Shown: one piece after another, positions 50,073-59,588 of the stretch
How positions within the stretch are numbered: the first letter of the stretch is position 1
Layout of the letters: the number at the start of each line of letters is the position of its first letter
Assembly: GCF_028737205.1 (NCBI RefSeq)
Contig: NZ_JAQZAL010000003.1
Coordinates: 1-64,000, forward strand
From: Actinomycetospora lutea
GTDB taxonomy: Bacteria > Actinomycetota > Actinomycetes > Mycobacteriales > Pseudonocardiaceae
DNA length: 64,000 bases
Direction: 5' to 3'
Notes under the pieces: generated by a model
What the model was told of the DNA's origin: nothing
Database searches by the model: none
The model's input: the letters and a program-made list of their open reading frames with translations, nothing else
Program-made: the position numbers and the translations under genes

Positions 50073-53000
50073 GTGCGCACGTACCCTGGAGACATCCCCC
50101 GCGCGACGTCCACGAGGTCGCGCCCCGACGGTCCGTCGAAGGGTCCCTCCGCGTTGTCGCCCGCTGCGTCGCTCGCTGCCCCCGCTCCCGCTCCCACCGC
50201 CTCGCGCCCCGGGCCCCTGGCGCCCCTGCTGCCCTCCGTGCTCGCCGACCCGGGCCTGCGGGAGGTCGCCGCCGCCGCCGGACGCGACGCGGCGGTCGAG
50301 GGGCCGACGGGCCTGCGCCCGTTCGTCGCGAGCGCGCTGGCCGCGAGCGAGGACGCGGGCGGCGCCGGCGTCCCGCTGCTCGTGGTCACGGCCACCGAGC
50401 GCGAGGCCGAGGAGCTGGCGGGCGCGGTCGGCGAGCTGCTCGGCGCCGACGCCGTCGCCCACCTGCCGAGCTGGGAGACGCTGCCCCACGAGCGCCTCTC
50501 CCCCCGCGCCGACACGGTCGGGCGCCGGGTCACGGTGTTCCGCCGCCTGGCCCACCCCGAGGCCGACGACACCCCGGACGTCCCGCTGCGCGCCGTGGTG
50601 GCGGCGACGCGCAGCCTCATCCAGCCCGTCGTGCCCGGGCTCGGCGACCTCGAGCCGGTGCGCCTCGCCGAGGGCACCGAGTACGAGCTCGAGGCGCTCA
50701 CCGCCCGCCTGGTCGACCTCGCGTACGCCCGCGTGGAGATGGTCGAGAAGCGCGGCGAGTTCGCGGTGCGCGGCGGCATCGTCGACCTCTTCCCGCCGAC
50801 GGCCGTCGCGCCGGTGCGCGTGGAGTTCTGGGGCGACGAGGTCTCCGAGCTGCGCTGCTTCTCCGTCGCCGACCAGCGCTCCCTGCCCGGCGACGGCCCC
50901 GACTCGCGCCCGGCCGAGGTCGTGGCACCGCCGTGCCGCGAGCTGCTGCTCACCGAGGCCGTGCGCGCCCGGGCCGCCGAGCTCGCCGTGGAGCACACCG
51001 GTGACAAGGCGCTGGGCGAGCTGCTGAGCCGCGTCGCCGAGGGCATCCCGTCCGAGGGCATGGAGTCGCTGATCCCGGCCCTGCTCGGCGCCGGGGACGA
51101 GGACAGTGGCGAGACACCCGAGCTCGCGCTGCTGCCCGAGCTGCTGCCAACCGGCGGGCACGTGCTCGTCTGCCACCCCGAGCGCGTGCTCACCCGCGCC
51201 GCCGACCTCGTGCGCACCGGCCGGGAGTTCCTCGAGGCGTCGTGGCTCGCCGCCGCGGACGGCGTCGGCAGCCGAGATGGAGGTCCTGGCAGCGCGCCGA
51301 TCGACCTGGGGGCGTCGGCGTACCGCGACCTCGGCGACGTGCGCGCCGTCGCGGCCAAGGCCGGCCGTCCCTGGTGGACGCTCTCGAGCCTCGCCACCGA
51401 CCCCGACGTCGAGGACGACTCGCACACCCATCTAGGGGAGCACGCCGATAGGGGGGCCCGCGTGCTGCGCCCCGGGTTCACGGCGGTCGAGGCCTACCGC
51501 GGCGACATCCCGCGCGCCGCCGCCGACCTGCGCGCCCTGGCCGCGGCCGGCGGCACCGGGGTGCTCGTCGTGCCCGCCGCGGGCACCGCCCAGCGCGCCG
51601 CCGAGCAGCTGCGCGAGCACGAGGTGCCCGTGCAGCTCGCCGACGAGGGCCTGCTCGCCGCGCCGGAGGCAGGCGTCGTGACGATCACGCGCGGGTCGCT
51701 CGCCGACGGCGTCACCGCGGGGTCCACCTCGTTGGTGATCGTCACCGAGGCCGACCTCACCGGCACCCGCCCGGGCACCGAGGGCACGGTCAAGCGCGCG
51801 CCGGTGAAGCGGCGCAACGCCGTCGACCCGCTGACGCTGCAGCCCGGCGACTTCGTCGTCCACGCGCAGCACGGGATCGGCAAGTTCATCGAGATGACCC
51901 AGCGCACCACGGGCACCGGCAAAGCGGCGACGACCCGCGAGTACCTGGTGCTCGAGTACTCGTCGAGCAAGCGCGGCCAGGCCTCGGACCGGCTGTTCGT
52001 GCCCACCGACCAGCTCGACCAGGTCAGCCGCTACGTCGGCGGCGAGCTGCCGACGCTGAACAAGCTCGGCGGGTCGGACTGGTCGAAGACCAAGTCGAAG
52101 GCGCGCAAGGCCGTCCGCGACATCGCGGCCTCGCTGGTGCAGCTCTACGCCGCGCGCCAGTCGGCGCCCGGGCACGCGTTCGCCCAGGACACCCCGTGGC
52201 AGCGGGAGATGGAGGACGCGTTCCCGTACACCGAGACGCCCGACCAGGCGTCGGCGATCGACGAGGTCAAGGCCGACATGGAGAAGCCGGTCCCGATGGA
52301 CCGCGTCATCTCCGGCGACGTCGGCTACGGCAAGACCGAGATCGCGGTGCGTGCGGCGTTCAAGGCCGTGCAGGACGGCAAGCAGGTCGCGGTCCTCGTC
52401 CCCACGACGCTGCTCGCCCAGCAGCACCTGCAGACGTTCACCGACCGCATGCACAACTTCCCGATCACGGTGAAGGGGCTCTCGCGGTTCACGCCGGCCA
52501 AGGAGGTCGACGGGATCCTCCGCGGCCTCGCCGACGGCAGCGTCGACGTCGTCGTCGGCACCCACCGGCTGCTGCAGACCGGGGTGGCGTGGAAGGACCT
52601 CGGGCTGGTGGTCATCGACGAGGAGCAGCGCTTCGGCGTCGAGCACAAGGAGCACATCACCGGCCTGCGGGCCCACGTCGACATGCTGTCGATGTCGGCG
52701 ACGCCGATCCCGCGCACGCTCGAGATGAGCCTCGCCGGCATCCGCGAGATGTCGACGATCCTCACCCCGCCCGAGGAGCGGCACCCGACGCTGACCTACG
52801 TCGGCGCCCACGAGGAGAAGCAGGTCGCCGCCGCGATCCGGCGCGAGCTGCTGCGCGACGGGCAGGTCTTCTACATCCACAACCGCGTGCAGTCGATCGA
52901 CGACGCGGCCGCGAAGCTGCGCCGCCTCGTGCCCGAGGCGCGCATCGCCACCGCGCACGGGCAGATGGCCGAGGAGCGCCTCGAGCGCACGGTCAACGAG

Positions 53001-53939
53001 TTCTGGGAGCGCGAGCACGACGTGCTCGTGTGCACGACGATCGTCGAGAACGGCCTGGACATCTCCAACGCCAACACGCTGATCGTCGAGCGCGCCGACA
53101 CCCTCGGGCTCTCGCAGCTCCACCAGCTGCGCGGACGCGTGGGCCGGGGCCGCGAGCGGGGCTACGCGTACTTCCTCTACCCCGCCGACCAGCCGCTCAC
53201 CGAGACCGCGCACGACCGCCTCGCCACCGTCGCCCAGCACTCCGAGCTCGGCGCGGGCACGGCCGTGGCGATGAAGGACCTCGAGATCCGGGGTGCGGGC
53301 AACATCCTCGGCGCCGAGCAGTCCGGCCACATCGCGGGCGTGGGCTTCGACCTCTACGTGCGCCTCGTGGGCGAGGCCGTCGAGGCGTTCAAGGCGCACG
53401 CGGGGGCCGGCGGGGCCGACGACGAGCCGTTGGCCGAGGTCCGCGTCGACCTGCCCATCGACGCCCACGTGCCGCACGACTACGTCGACACCGAGCGCCT
53501 CCGCCTCGACGTCTACCGCAAGATCGCCGAGGCGGGCGACGCCGCCGCGCTCGACGCGGTGCGCGAGGAGCTCGTCGACCGCTACGGCGAGCCGCCGACC
53601 CCGGTCGGTAACCTGCTCGCCGTGGCCGCGTTCCGGCAGGCGTGCCGGCGCCACGGGATCGCCGAGGTCGCGGGCCAGGGCAACATGATCCGGTTCGCGC
53701 CGGTCGAGCTGCCCGAGTCGATGCAGATGCGCCTGCGACGCCTGCACCCGCGCGCGCAGTACAAGGCGGCCTCGCGCACCCTGTCCCTGCCCCGGCCCGT
53801 CGAGGGCGCCGACGCCTCGTCGGGATCCCGGGGCCCCGTGCGCATGGGCGCGGCGCCGCTGCGCGACCTCGCGCTGCTGGCCTGGTGCGAGCAGCTCTTC
53901 GGGCAGCTCTTCCCGGAGCCGGCGGCCGCGGCGACCTGA
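50073..53939 (+). CDS. mfd: Transcription-repair coupling factor Mfd
   Basis: A 1288-residue DNA translocase. The UvrB-like N-terminus ([24 protein letters not shown]) leads to an RNA-polymerase-interaction domain ([14 protein letters not shown]) and helicase motifs [36 protein letters not shown] and QLRGRVGRG, then a C-terminal D7 domain. It removes stalled RNA polymerase and recruits UvrA. GTG 50073 is the longest start; TTG 50154 is possible. Residues 397-407 and 450-461 are short segments with rare codons that look inserted. A SurA-like lipoprotein gene and mazG follow, a common actinobacterial order. Confidence 0.96.
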   Translation: MRTYPGDIPRATSTRSRPDGPSKGPSALSPAASLAAPAPAPTASRPGPLAPLLPSVLADPGLREVAAAAGRDAAVEGPTGLRPFVASALAASEDAGGAGVPLLVVTATEREAEELAGAVGELLGADAVAHLPSWETLPHERLSPRADTVGRRVTVFRRLAHPEADDTPDVPLRAVVAATRSLIQPVVPGLGDLEPVRLAEGTEYELEALTARLVDLAYARVEMVEKRGEFAVRGGIVDLFPPTAVAPVRVEFWGDEVSELRCFSVADQRSLPGDGPDSRPAEVVAPPCRELLLTEAVRARAAELAVEHTGDKALGELLSRVAEGIPSEGMESLIPALLGAGDEDSGETPELALLPELLPTGGHVLVCHPERVLTRAADLVRTGREFLEASWLAAADGVGSRDGGPGSAPIDLGASAYRDLGDVRAVAAKAGRPWWTLSSLATDPDVEDDSHTHLGEHADRGARVLRPGFTAVEAYRGDIPRAAADLRALAAAGGTGVLVVPAAGTAQRAAEQLREHEVPVQLADEGLLAAPEAGVVTITRGSLADGVTAGSTSLVIVTEADLTGTRPGTEGTVKRAPVKRRNAVDPLTLQPGDFVVHAQHGIGKFIEMTQRTTGTGKAATTREYLVLEYSSSKRGQASDRLFVPTDQLDQVSRYVGGELPTLNKLGGSDWSKTKSKARKAVRDIAASLVQLYAARQSAPGHAFAQDTPWQREMEDAFPYTETPDQASAIDEVKADMEKPVPMDRVISGDVGYGKTEIAVRAAFKAVQDGKQVAVLVPTTLLAQQHLQTFTDRMHNFPITVKGLSRFTPAKEVDGILRGLADGSVDVVVGTHRLLQTGVAWKDLGLVVIDEEQRFGVEHKEHITGLRAHVDMLSMSATPIPRTLEMSLAGIREMSTILTPPEERHPTLTYVGAHEEKQVAAAIRRELLRDGQVFYIHNRVQSIDDAAAKLRRLVPEARIATAHGQMAEERLERTVNEFWEREHDVLVCTTIVENGLDISNANTLIVERADTLGLSQLHQLRGRVGRGRERGYAYFLYPADQPLTETAHDRLATVAQHSELGAGTAVAMKDLEIRGAGNILGAEQSGHIAGVGFDLYVRLVGEAVEAFKAHAGAGGADDEPLAEVRVDLPIDAHVPHDYVDTERLRLDVYRKIAEAGDAAALDAVREELVDRYGEPPTPVGNLLAVAAFRQACRRHGIAEVAGQGNMIRFAPVELPESMQMRLRRLHPRAQYKAASRTLSLPRPVEGADASSGSRGPVRMGAAPLRDLALLAWCEQLFGQLFPEPAAAAT
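51261..51293 (+). other. Rare-codon insert 1 in mfd
   Basis: 33 in-frame nt encoding [11 protein letters not shown]. They include CGA-GAT-GGA-GGT-CCT in a row, against almost total G/C third positions on both sides. Confidence 0.5.
51420..51455 (+). other. Rare-codon insert 2 in mfd
   Basis: 36 in-frame nt encoding [12 protein letters not shown]. They include CAT-CTA, GAT-AGG and GGG. The flanking VEDD and ARVLRPGF would join directly without it. Confidence 0.5.
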
Positions 53940-53950
53940 CGCACCTCCCC

Positions 53951-54017
53951 GGTGATCAGGGGCGTCACCACGCCCCTCGGGACCCCCGCGGGGTGCGTGG
54001 CGTCGCCCCTGATCACC
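53951..54017. repeat. REP-like palindromic element, copy 3
   Basis: A 67-nt near-perfect palindrome: GGTGATCAGGGGCG pairs with CGCCCCTGATCACC, and CCACGC with GCGTGG further in. It lies 12 nt past mfd and could also end its transcript. Ends match the elements near 33.2 kb. Confidence 0.7.
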
Positions 54018-54111
54018 GCGATCGGCGAGCGGCGCGTCCGGTGCCCACCCCCCGACGCCGATCAGCCGGGCGGCGTGAGGGGCGCGACCGGGCGGGTGAG
54101 AAGGTGACGGC

Positions 54112-55107
54112 GTGCGTCGCCTGTCTGCGCTGGTCGCCTCGATCGTCGTGGCTCTCCTCGTCCTCGCCGGATGCGGGACGGGGCCCGACCGCGCCGGCGC
54201 GGCCGCGATCGTCGGGACCACGGTCATCCCGATCTCGGAGATCCAGGACAACCTGCGGACCGCGGTGCCCGACCTGCGGATCGCGGTCGACCAGCAGGCC
54301 GCGCAGCAGGGCGTCGCCCCGGGCGCGCCGATCCCGCCGCAGCTGCTCGCGCAGGAGTCGCGGCGCCTCGTGACCGTCCGCGTGCTGCACGAGCTGATCG
54401 CCGAGCAGTCGCGCCGCGACGGGATCGTCGTGGCCCCGCAGCGGGTCGACGCCGCGCTGGCCCGGGCCGGCGGAGCCGAGGCCGCCGCGGCGGGCAGCGG
54501 GTTCGACCCGGCCACGATCCGCGGGCTCGTCGCCGACCAGCTCGCCGCCGGCGACATCGGCCGGCGCGTCTTCGACCGCCTGCAGGTCACCATCGACTAC
54601 GCCACCGCGCCGGACCGGGCGTCCGCCGAGGCGCTCGCGCGGCAGGTGGCCGCCGACCCGTCGCGCGCCCCGCAGCTGTTCGGCGCGCAGGGCGGCCAGG
54701 GCCCCGGCGCCGCGGGGCTGACGCTGCGCCCGGGCCAGGACCAGGGTGCGGGCCTGCGGTCGTCGGCGTCGTCGCTGCTGTTCGGGCTGCCCGCCGGCAC
54801 CGTGACGATCACGCCGGGCGGGTCCTCCCAGGCCCGCGGCCAGGACCCGGCACAGGGCCCGTGGTCGGTGATCCACGTGCGCGAGCGGATCCTCGACGCC
54901 CCGCCGGCCCCGGGCGTCACTCCGGCCGCGGCGGTCGACGACGACACCATGTTCGGCTTCGGCCTGCGCCAGCTCCAGCCGCTCGCGCTCGAGCTCGGGG
55001 TGACGGTCAGCCCGCGCTACGGGGCGTGGGACCCGACGCAGCTCGACGTGGTCGAGGACGCGGGGGCGGTCGGCGTCGTCACGCCGGTGCGCACCCCGGC
55101 CCCGTGA
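54112..55107 (+). CDS. SurA-N-like lipoprotein
   Basis: A 331-residue lipoprotein with lipobox VLAGCG. The body (VGTTVIPISEIQDNL, then LVTVRVLHELIAEQSRRDGI) resembles the SurA N-terminal chaperone domain of peptidyl-prolyl isomerases, without an evident isomerase domain. A protein of this kind often sits between mfd and mazG in actinobacteria. It probably helps fold exported proteins. GTG 54112 directly precedes the signal. Its stop overlaps the mazG start as GTGA. Confidence 0.8.
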   Translation: MRRLSALVASIVVALLVLAGCGTGPDRAGAAAIVGTTVIPISEIQDNLRTAVPDLRIAVDQQAAQQGVAPGAPIPPQLLAQESRRLVTVRVLHELIAEQSRRDGIVVAPQRVDAALARAGGAEAAAAGSGFDPATIRGLVADQLAAGDIGRRVFDRLQVTIDYATAPDRASAEALARQVAADPSRAPQLFGAQGGQGPGAAGLTLRPGQDQGAGLRSSASSLLFGLPAGTVTITPGGSSQARGQDPAQGPWSVIHVRERILDAPPAPGVTPAAAVDDDTMFGFGLRQLQPLALELGVTVSPRYGAWDPTQLDVVEDAGAVGVVTPVRTPAP

Positions 55108-56009
55108 GCGACCGGGAGATCGTCACCGTCGACCCCCGGCTCGGCGCGGCCCTGCCCGCCGCGGCGGTCCGCACGGTCGCGGCCGCCGACCAGGTCCGGC
55201 TGCACCCCGACCTCCCCGCCGACGTCGCCGCGGCCTTCGCACGCGACCTGGGCGCGGTCGACCCCGAGGCGCCGGAGGGCGACGGCACCGTCGTCGAGCT
55301 CGTCCCCGGCGAGGCGGGCGCACCGGCCGGCGCGGAGCTGCTCGAGGCCGTGCGGGTCATGGACCGCCTGCGCTCGCCCGGCGGCTGCCCCTGGGACGCC
55401 GCGCAGACGCCCGCCTCGCTGCTGCGCTACCTCGTCGAGGAGACCTACGAGCTCTACGACGCCGTCGCCGACGACGACCGGGTCGCGGTGCGCGAGGAGC
55501 TCGGCGACGTCCTGCTGCAGGTGCTCTTCCACGCGCGGATCGCCGAGGAGGACGCCGCCGACCCGTTCGGCATCGACGCCGTCGCGGGCGAGCTGGTGGC
55601 CAAGCTCGTGAGCCGCCACCCGCACGTCTTCGGCGACGGCGGGACGATCACGGGAGCCGTGATGTCCCCCGGCGAGCAGCAGGTCCGCTGGGAGGAGCTC
55701 AAGGCGGTCGAGAAGCGCCGCGACTCGGCGCTCGACGGCGTCGCGCAGGCCCAGCCGGCCGCCGCGCTCGTCGCGAAGTACCTCTCGCGGTCGCGGCGCG
55801 CCGGGGTGCCCGACGATCTCCTCGCCGGCGCGTCGGAGGACCCGTTGTACGCGGCCGCCGCGGGGCACGCCGACCCCGAGGGGCACCTCCGGGCGGCCGC
55901 GGCCGAGCTCGCGCGGCGGGTGCGCGGGGCCGAGGCGGCGGCCCGCGCCGCGGGCGACGACCCGGCGGCGCTCGACGACGACGGATGGCGCCGGTACTGG
56001 CCGACGTGA
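55104..56009 (+). CDS. mazG: Nucleoside triphosphate pyrophosphohydrolase MazG
   Basis: A 301-residue protein with one clear MazG domain: CPWDAAQTP, EETYELYDA and EELGDVLLQVLFHA supply the metal-binding Glu/Asp set. A variable N-terminal domain (1-80) and an Ala/Arg-rich end are typical of actinobacterial forms. It hydrolyses NTPs, including damaged ones such as 8-oxo-dGTP or 5-OH-dCTP, to NMP and pyrophosphate. GTG 55104 overlaps the SurA-like stop, so the two are translated together. Confidence 0.93.
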   Translation: MSDREIVTVDPRLGAALPAAAVRTVAAADQVRLHPDLPADVAAAFARDLGAVDPEAPEGDGTVVELVPGEAGAPAGAELLEAVRVMDRLRSPGGCPWDAAQTPASLLRYLVEETYELYDAVADDDRVAVREELGDVLLQVLFHARIAEEDAADPFGIDAVAGELVAKLVSRHPHVFGDGGTITGAVMSPGEQQVRWEELKAVEKRRDSALDGVAQAQPAAALVAKYLSRSRRAGVPDDLLAGASEDPLYAAAAGHADPEGHLRAAAAELARRVRGAEAAARAAGDDPAALDDDGWRRYWPT

Positions 56010-56080
56010 CGTCCGGGTCAGGAAACGGACAATTCGGTCACCTTGTGTGACCAGTCCGTCGCCGTCTTCCCTCGTCCGGC

Positions 56081-56123
56081 GCAGCCAGGCTAGCCTCACC
56101 TCACGTCAGGTGAGGGTCACCTG
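56081..56123. promoter_or_regulatory. Iron-box-like operator before efeU
   Basis: AGGCTAGCCT at 56087-56096 is a perfect palindrome with the core of DtxR/IdeR sites. CTCACCT (56095-56101) and AGGTGAG (56108-56114), and CAGGTGA (56107-56113) and TCACCTG (56117-56123), form overlapping dyads. The site lies 20-60 nt before the start of an iron-uptake operon, so Fe2+-dependent repression is likely. Confidence 0.6.
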
Positions 56124-56143
56124 AGCAGGGCCGAGAGGACGCC

Positions 56144-56995
56144 ATGCTGGGGAACGCCCTGATCGGGCTGCGCGAGGGTCTGGAGGCCTCCCTCGTCGTC
56201 AGCATCCTCGTGGCGTTCCTGGTCCGCACCGACCGGCGGCGCGAGCTGCCGAAGGTCTGGCTCGGCGTCGGCGTGGCGATCGCGATCAGCGTCGGCGTCA
56301 CCCTCGCCCTGACGCTGAGCCAGCAGGCGCTGACGTTCGAGGCCCAGGAGGCGCTCGGCGGATCGCTGTCGATCATCGCGGTCGGCTTCGTCACCTGGAT
56401 GATCTTCTGGATGCGCCGCGTCGGGCGCACCATCGCCGCCGAGCTCGAGGGCGGCCTGGAGAAGGCGATCGCGATGGGCTCCGTCGCGGTCGTGGTCATG
56501 GCCGCGCTGGCGGTCGGGCGCGAGGGCCTCGAGACGGCGGTGTTCTTCTTCGCGGCGGCCCAGGCGGCGGGGGAGACGACGGGCCCGCTGATCGGCTTCC
56601 TCCTCGGCATCGCGGTGGCCGTCGTGCTCGCGTACCTGATCTACCGCGGCGCGGTGACGCTGAACCTCGGCACGTTCTTCACCGTCACCGGGGTGCTGCT
56701 GGTGTTCGTCGCGGCGGGCATCCTCGCCTACGGCGTCCACGACCTGCAGGAGGCCGGCATCCTGCCCGGCCTGTACACGCTCGCCTTCGACGTCAGCGCC
56801 GCCGTCCCCGCGGACTCCTGGTACGGCACGCTGCTCAAGGGGATCTTCAACTTCTCCCCGCAGACCACGGTCCTCGAGGCCGTCGTGTGGGTCCTCTACG
56901 TCGGGATCGTGCTGACGTTGTTCCTGCGCACGCCGCGACGCCGGGAGGCGCCGGCGCCCGGCGGCTCCACCGACACGGCCGACACGAGGGCCTGA
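56144..56995 (+). CDS. efeU: Iron permease EfeU
   Basis: A 283-residue membrane protein of the FTR1/EfeU family, with about seven helices. Both REGLE motifs are present (residues 10-14 and 126-130); their Glu residues carry iron through the membrane. It imports iron delivered by EfeO after oxidation. ATG 56144 follows GAGAGGA. First gene of efeUOB; the spacing of 77 nt to efeO and the iron-box-like site upstream fit an iron-repressed operon. Confidence 0.93.
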   Translation: MLGNALIGLREGLEASLVVSILVAFLVRTDRRRELPKVWLGVGVAIAISVGVTLALTLSQQALTFEAQEALGGSLSIIAVGFVTWMIFWMRRVGRTIAAELEGGLEKAIAMGSVAVVVMAALAVGREGLETAVFFFAAAQAAGETTGPLIGFLLGIAVAVVLAYLIYRGAVTLNLGTFFTVTGVLLVFVAAGILAYGVHDLQEAGILPGLYTLAFDVSAAVPADSWYGTLLKGIFNFSPQTTVLEAVVWVLYVGIVLTLFLRTPRRREAPAPGGSTDTADTRA

Positions 56996-57072
56996 CACCA
57001 CCGTCCCCCGACGGTCCCCCCGAGATCCGAACGACGCCGGGCGTGCTCCGGTGTGCCCCCTGGAAGAAACAG

Positions 57073-58248
57073 ATGTCCCGCAGGATCCTCGCCGCCGGAG
57101 ACGGAGCGAAGCGGAGCTCGACCGTCGTCATGGGAGCGGCCCTGGCGATGCTCGCGCTCGCCGCGTGCACGAGCACCGCACCCCCGCCTCCGGGACAGGG
57201 CGGTCAGGGCGGGCCCATCCAGGTCCAGGCCTCCGACACCGCCTGCGAGGTCTCGGCGACCGAGGCTCCCGCGGGCAACATCGCGTTCGCCGTGCAGAAC
57301 AGCGGCACCAAGATCACCGAGTTCTACGTGTCCGGCACCGGTGACCGGATCATCGGCGAGGTCGAGAACATCGGCCCCGGCCTGTCGCGCCAGCTGATCG
57401 TCGAGGTGCCCCAGGGCGGGCAGTACACGACCGCGTGCAAGCCCGGGATGGTCGGCGACGGCATCCGCGCGCCGTTCACCGTCACCGGCAACACGGCGGG
57501 GTCGACCTCGCAGGACGCGGTGCTCGCCTCCGCCGTCGCGGGCTACCAGCGCTACACGAACTCGCAGATCGAGGCCGGCATCGCGCGCACCCAGGAGTTC
57601 GTCGACGCGATCAAGGCCGGCAACGTCGAGCAGGCCAAGGCGCTCTTCCCCGTCTCGCGCACCTACTGGGAGCGCGTCGAGCCGGTCGCGGAGTCGTTCG
57701 GCGACATCGACCCGCGCGTCGACGGCCGCGAGGACGACGAGCGCGATCCGGGCGTGGCGTGGACCGGCTACCACCGCCTGGAGAAGGACCTGTGGGTCAC
57801 CGGCCTGCAGCCCGACTCGGCCGCGATGGGCGACCAGCTGATGGCCGACCTGCGCGACCTGCAGGCTCGCGCGGCCACCGTGGCGCTGACCCCGGTGCAG
57901 CTGGCGAACGGCGCCAAGGAGCTGCTCGACGAGGTCGCCACCGGGAAGATCACCGGCGAGGAGGACCGCTACTCGCACACCGACTTGTGGGACTTCCGTG
58001 CCAACGTCGACGGCTCGCAGGCGGCGGTCGCCGCGCTGCGCCCGGCGATCGACCAGCGCGACCCGGCGCTGGGTCCGACGCTCGACCAGCGCTTCGCCGA
58101 CGTCGACGCGCTCCTCGAGCAGTACCGCTCGGGCGACGGCTTCGTGCTGTACACCCAGCTGACCGAGCAGGACAAGCAGCGCATGACCCAGGCCATCGAC
58201 GCCCTCGGCGAGCCGGTCAGCCAGGTCGCGGGCCTGGTCACCGCGTGA
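57073..58248 (+). CDS. efeO: Iron-binding lipoprotein EfeO
   Basis: A 391-residue lipoprotein. The lipobox is LALAACT. An N-terminal cupredoxin-like domain (about 50-140, with two Cys and IVEVPQGGQY) is followed by an imelysin/M75 helical domain with the HxxE motif in TGYHRLEKDLW. It binds iron outside the membrane and passes it to EfeU. The frame is open from 56887, but ATG 57073 puts the signal peptide at the right distance. The downstream gene efeB follows at 46 nt. Confidence 0.92.
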   Translation: MSRRILAAGDGAKRSSTVVMGAALAMLALAACTSTAPPPPGQGGQGGPIQVQASDTACEVSATEAPAGNIAFAVQNSGTKITEFYVSGTGDRIIGEVENIGPGLSRQLIVEVPQGGQYTTACKPGMVGDGIRAPFTVTGNTAGSTSQDAVLASAVAGYQRYTNSQIEAGIARTQEFVDAIKAGNVEQAKALFPVSRTYWERVEPVAESFGDIDPRVDGREDDERDPGVAWTGYHRLEKDLWVTGLQPDSAAMGDQLMADLRDLQARAATVALTPVQLANGAKELLDEVATGKITGEEDRYSHTDLWDFRANVDGSQAAVAALRPAIDQRDPALGPTLDQRFADVDALLEQYRSGDGFVLYTQLTEQDKQRMTQAIDALGEPVSQVAGLVTA

Positions 58249-58294
58249 CGCGCCGCGGGACCGCGGCCCGTGGACGTGACGTGAGAGTGGTGGC

Positions 58295-59536
58295 ATGACC
58301 CGTTCCGGACTCCGTGGTGTCTCCCGGCGTCGGCTCCTCGGATGGACCGGCGCCGGGGCCGCCCTGGCCGGGGCCGGCGCGGTCGCCGGCTTCGCGGCCG
58401 GGGAGTCGGCGTCGGACGCCCCGCCCGACCCGTCGGGCGGCGTGGTCCCGTTCCGCGGCCCGTACCAGGCGGGGATCGTCACCCCGGCCCAGGACCGGCT
58501 GCACTTCGTCGCCCTGGACCTGACGACGACCGACCGCCGGGCGGTGATCAGCCTCCTGCAGCGCTGGACGACGGCCGCCGAGCGGATGACCGCGGGCGCC
58601 GAGGCGGCGCCCGGCGGCGCGGTGAACCGCAACCCCGAGGCACCGCCCAGCGACACGGGCGAGGCGCTGGGCCTGCCCGCGGCCGCGCTGACGATCACGT
58701 TCGGCATCGGCGGCAGCCTGCTCGACAAGCTCGGCATCCCGCGCCCGCCCGAGCTCGCCGACCTGCCGCCGTTCCAGCAGGACCAGCTCGACCCGGCCCT
58801 GTCCGGGGGCGACCTGTGCCTGCAGGCGTGCGCGAACGACCCGCAGGTCGCCGTGCACGCCGTGCGCAACCTCGTGCGCACGGGCTTCGGCACGACCTCG
58901 GTGCGCTGGTCGCAGCTCGGGTTCGGGCGCACGTCGTCGACGTCGACCGCGCAGCAGACCCACCGCAACCTGTTCGGCTTCAAGGACGGCACCAACAACC
59001 TCAAGGCCGAGGAGGGCGCGCTGCTCGACGAGCACGTCTGGGTGCCGCCGCCGCAGGGGCCGTCCTGGATGGTGGGCGGCACCTACCTCGTGGCGCGCCG
59101 GATCCGGATGCACGTCGAGACCTGGGACCGCACGTCGCTCGCCGAGCAGGAGTCGCTGACCGGGCGCACCAAGGGCGAGGGCGCGCCGATCGGGCAGGCG
59201 CAGGAGTTCGACCTCCCGAACCTGGCGCCGGACTCGCCGATCGGGCCCGACGCGCACATCCGCCTCGCGTCGGCGCAGAACAACGGCGGCGCGAAGATCC
59301 TGCGCCGCGGCTACAACTTCGTCGACGGCTCGGACGGGCTGGGGCACCTGAACGCGGGCCTGTTCTTCGTCGCGTTCATGCGCGACCCGCACCGCCAGTT
59401 CGTGCCGATGCAGAGCCAGCTGGCGCGCTTCGACAAGATGATGGAGTACATCGACCACACCGGGTCGGCCGTGTTCGCGGTCCCGCCGGGGCTCGGGGAC
59501 GGCGCGTATTGGGGCCGAACGGTCCTGGAGGGCTGA
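58295..59536 (+). CDS. efeB: Dyp-type peroxidase EfeB
   Basis: A 413-residue heme peroxidase. A Tat signal (SRRRLLGWTGAG) sends it folded across the membrane. The Dyp motif GFKDG (228-232) and later RIRMHVETWDR and FVAFMRDP blocks match EfeB/DypB. It oxidises Fe2+ or takes iron from heme for import through EfeU. Third gene of the operon. Confidence 0.93.
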   Translation: MTRSGLRGVSRRRLLGWTGAGAALAGAGAVAGFAAGESASDAPPDPSGGVVPFRGPYQAGIVTPAQDRLHFVALDLTTTDRRAVISLLQRWTTAAERMTAGAEAAPGGAVNRNPEAPPSDTGEALGLPAAALTITFGIGGSLLDKLGIPRPPELADLPPFQQDQLDPALSGGDLCLQACANDPQVAVHAVRNLVRTGFGTTSVRWSQLGFGRTSSTSTAQQTHRNLFGFKDGTNNLKAEEGALLDEHVWVPPPQGPSWMVGGTYLVARRIRMHVETWDRTSLAEQESLTGRTKGEGAPIGQAQEFDLPNLAPDSPIGPDAHIRLASAQNNGGAKILRRGYNFVDGSDGLGHLNAGLFFVAFMRDPHRQFVPMQSQLARFDKMMEYIDHTGSAVFAVPPGLGDGAYWGRTVLEG

Positions 59537-59588
59537 GCCACCCGGGTCAGCCGAGGGCGCTGTCTACTGCCGCGTAATCTCCAGCGCG

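Noticed and set aside
53951-54017. Plain rho-independent terminator of mfd
   Set aside because: There is no T-run, and the same end motif occurs in elements away from gene ends near 33.2 kb. A repeat element is a better explanation, though it may also stop transcription.
59537-59588. c-di-AMP riboswitch before the lytic transglycosylase gene
   Set aside because: Such riboswitches are common before this gene type in actinobacteria, but only 52 nt separate it from efeB and no motif fits.
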